Assembly (NCBI GenBank): GCA_963977405.1
Contig: CAXBOY010000002.1
Span: 1-64,000 of the forward strand
DNA length: 64,000 nucleotides
Reading direction: 5' to 3'
Source: UBA5078 sp963977405
GTDB taxonomy: Bacteria > Pseudomonadota > Gammaproteobacteria > Pseudomonadales > Pseudohongiellaceae
Part shown: in pieces, positions 63,820 to 64,000 of the stretch
How the letters are laid out: the number at the start of each line of letters is the position of its first letter
How positions within the stretch are numbered: position 1 is the stretch's first letter
Made by a program: the position numbers and the translations under genes
The notes under the pieces: model-generated
Databases searched by the model: none
The model's input: only the letters and a program-made list of their open reading frames with translations
Told to the model about the DNA's origin: nothing

Positions 63820-64000
63820 GTGGCCTTCGATAAAACACAGAAATTTAAAATCGGCGATTGGGAAGTTTCACTCACCGCCTGCACATTGTCCAAGCTAGAC
63901 AATGAAGTAAAAGTGACGCCGCGTAGTATGGATGTTCTCAATTATCTCGCCGAGAATGCTGGCGAGGTGGTGAGTCATGACGAATTACTAAATCAGTTTT
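63820..64000 (+). CDS. Winged-helix (OmpR/CadC-type) regulator, 5' part
   Basis: The start of a gene that runs off the window. The GTG at 63820 is the first possible start, since an in-frame TGA lies just upstream at 63814. The 60 visible residues include FKIGDWEVSLTACTLSKLDNE, VTPRSMDVLNYLAENAGEVV and SHDELLNQF, the beginning of an OmpR/PhoB-type DNA-binding domain as found in CadC-like proteins, where the domain is N-terminal and often followed by a membrane helix. It is divergent from the amine oxidase. Confidence 0.8.
   Translation, partial: MAFDKTQKFKIGDWEVSLTACTLSKLDNEVKVTPRSMDVLNYLAENAGEVVSHDELLNQF

Noticed and set aside
1..64000. CRISPR arrays, insertion sequences, prophage
   Set aside because: No regularly spaced repeats, transposase or phage proteins were seen on either strand.

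Overview
The window looks like chromosomal DNA of a free-living, probably marine gammaproteobacterium with roughly even base composition. The best taxonomic marker is the minus-strand run nnrDE-tsaE-amiB-mutL-miaA-hfq-hflX-hflK-hflC-hisZ-purA (about 45.4-58.7 kb). This is the classical gammaproteobacterial hfq superoperon in a Pseudomonas-like version: hisZ lies between hflC and purA, and MutL carries an endonuclease motif. I cannot name a genus. I see no insertion sequences, phage genes or CRISPR arrays.

Layout. 0-4.7 kb: 3' end of a tRNA-Leu(CAG), a small Sel1-repeat protein, a propeller lipoprotein, rimK with an AstE/AspA-like hydrolase, and a PEBP-family protein. 4.7-12 kb: soluble lytic transglycosylase, then a DUF4331 - TPR - HupE/UreJ operon and a class A beta-lactamase-like hydrolase. 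12-16 kb: a two-gene signalling operon, REC-PAS-PAS-GGDEF-EAL plus a PAS-PAS-HisKA_2 kinase. 16-21.3 kb: a minus-strand operon headed by fbiC (CofG-CofH fusion, deazaflavin core of F420), followed by an SDR protein, a polytopic membrane protein and a CDP-alcohol phosphatidyltransferase. 21.3-27.3 kb: an NHL propeller resembling peptidyl-hydroxyglycine lyase, then two unknown exported proteins and an orphan NosR-like flavin/iron-sulfur membrane protein, then pyroglutamyl peptidase. 27.4-37.4 kb: GNAT-nitrilase fusion, YbdG-like MscS channel, a TonB-receptor-like protein with a glycine-rich plug, small proteins, and a fadJ/fadI-like beta-oxidation pair. 37.6-43.1 kb: four exported proteins, two of which combine a c-type heme with a copper type II (PHM-like) monooxygenase fold. 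43.3-58.7 kb: NhaP2 and the hfq superoperon. 58.7-64 kb: MarR regulator, DUF4159 protein, SixA and ChaN-like genes, a Tat-exported flavin amine oxidase, and the start of a divergent winged-helix regulator.

The most unusual region is 37.6-43.1 kb. The plus-strand protein keeps all six copper ligands expected of a PHM-type enzyme. Its convergent neighbour, which also has an N-terminal redoxin domain, has lost both histidines of the catalytic-copper HxH motif. A PAL-like propeller (PAL is the partner activity of PHM) lies 16 kb away. Also worth attention are the F420 operon, the orphan NosR-like locus, and a 13-bp direct repeat with 22-bp period placed upstream of a perfect -10 box between the amine oxidase and the divergent regulator.
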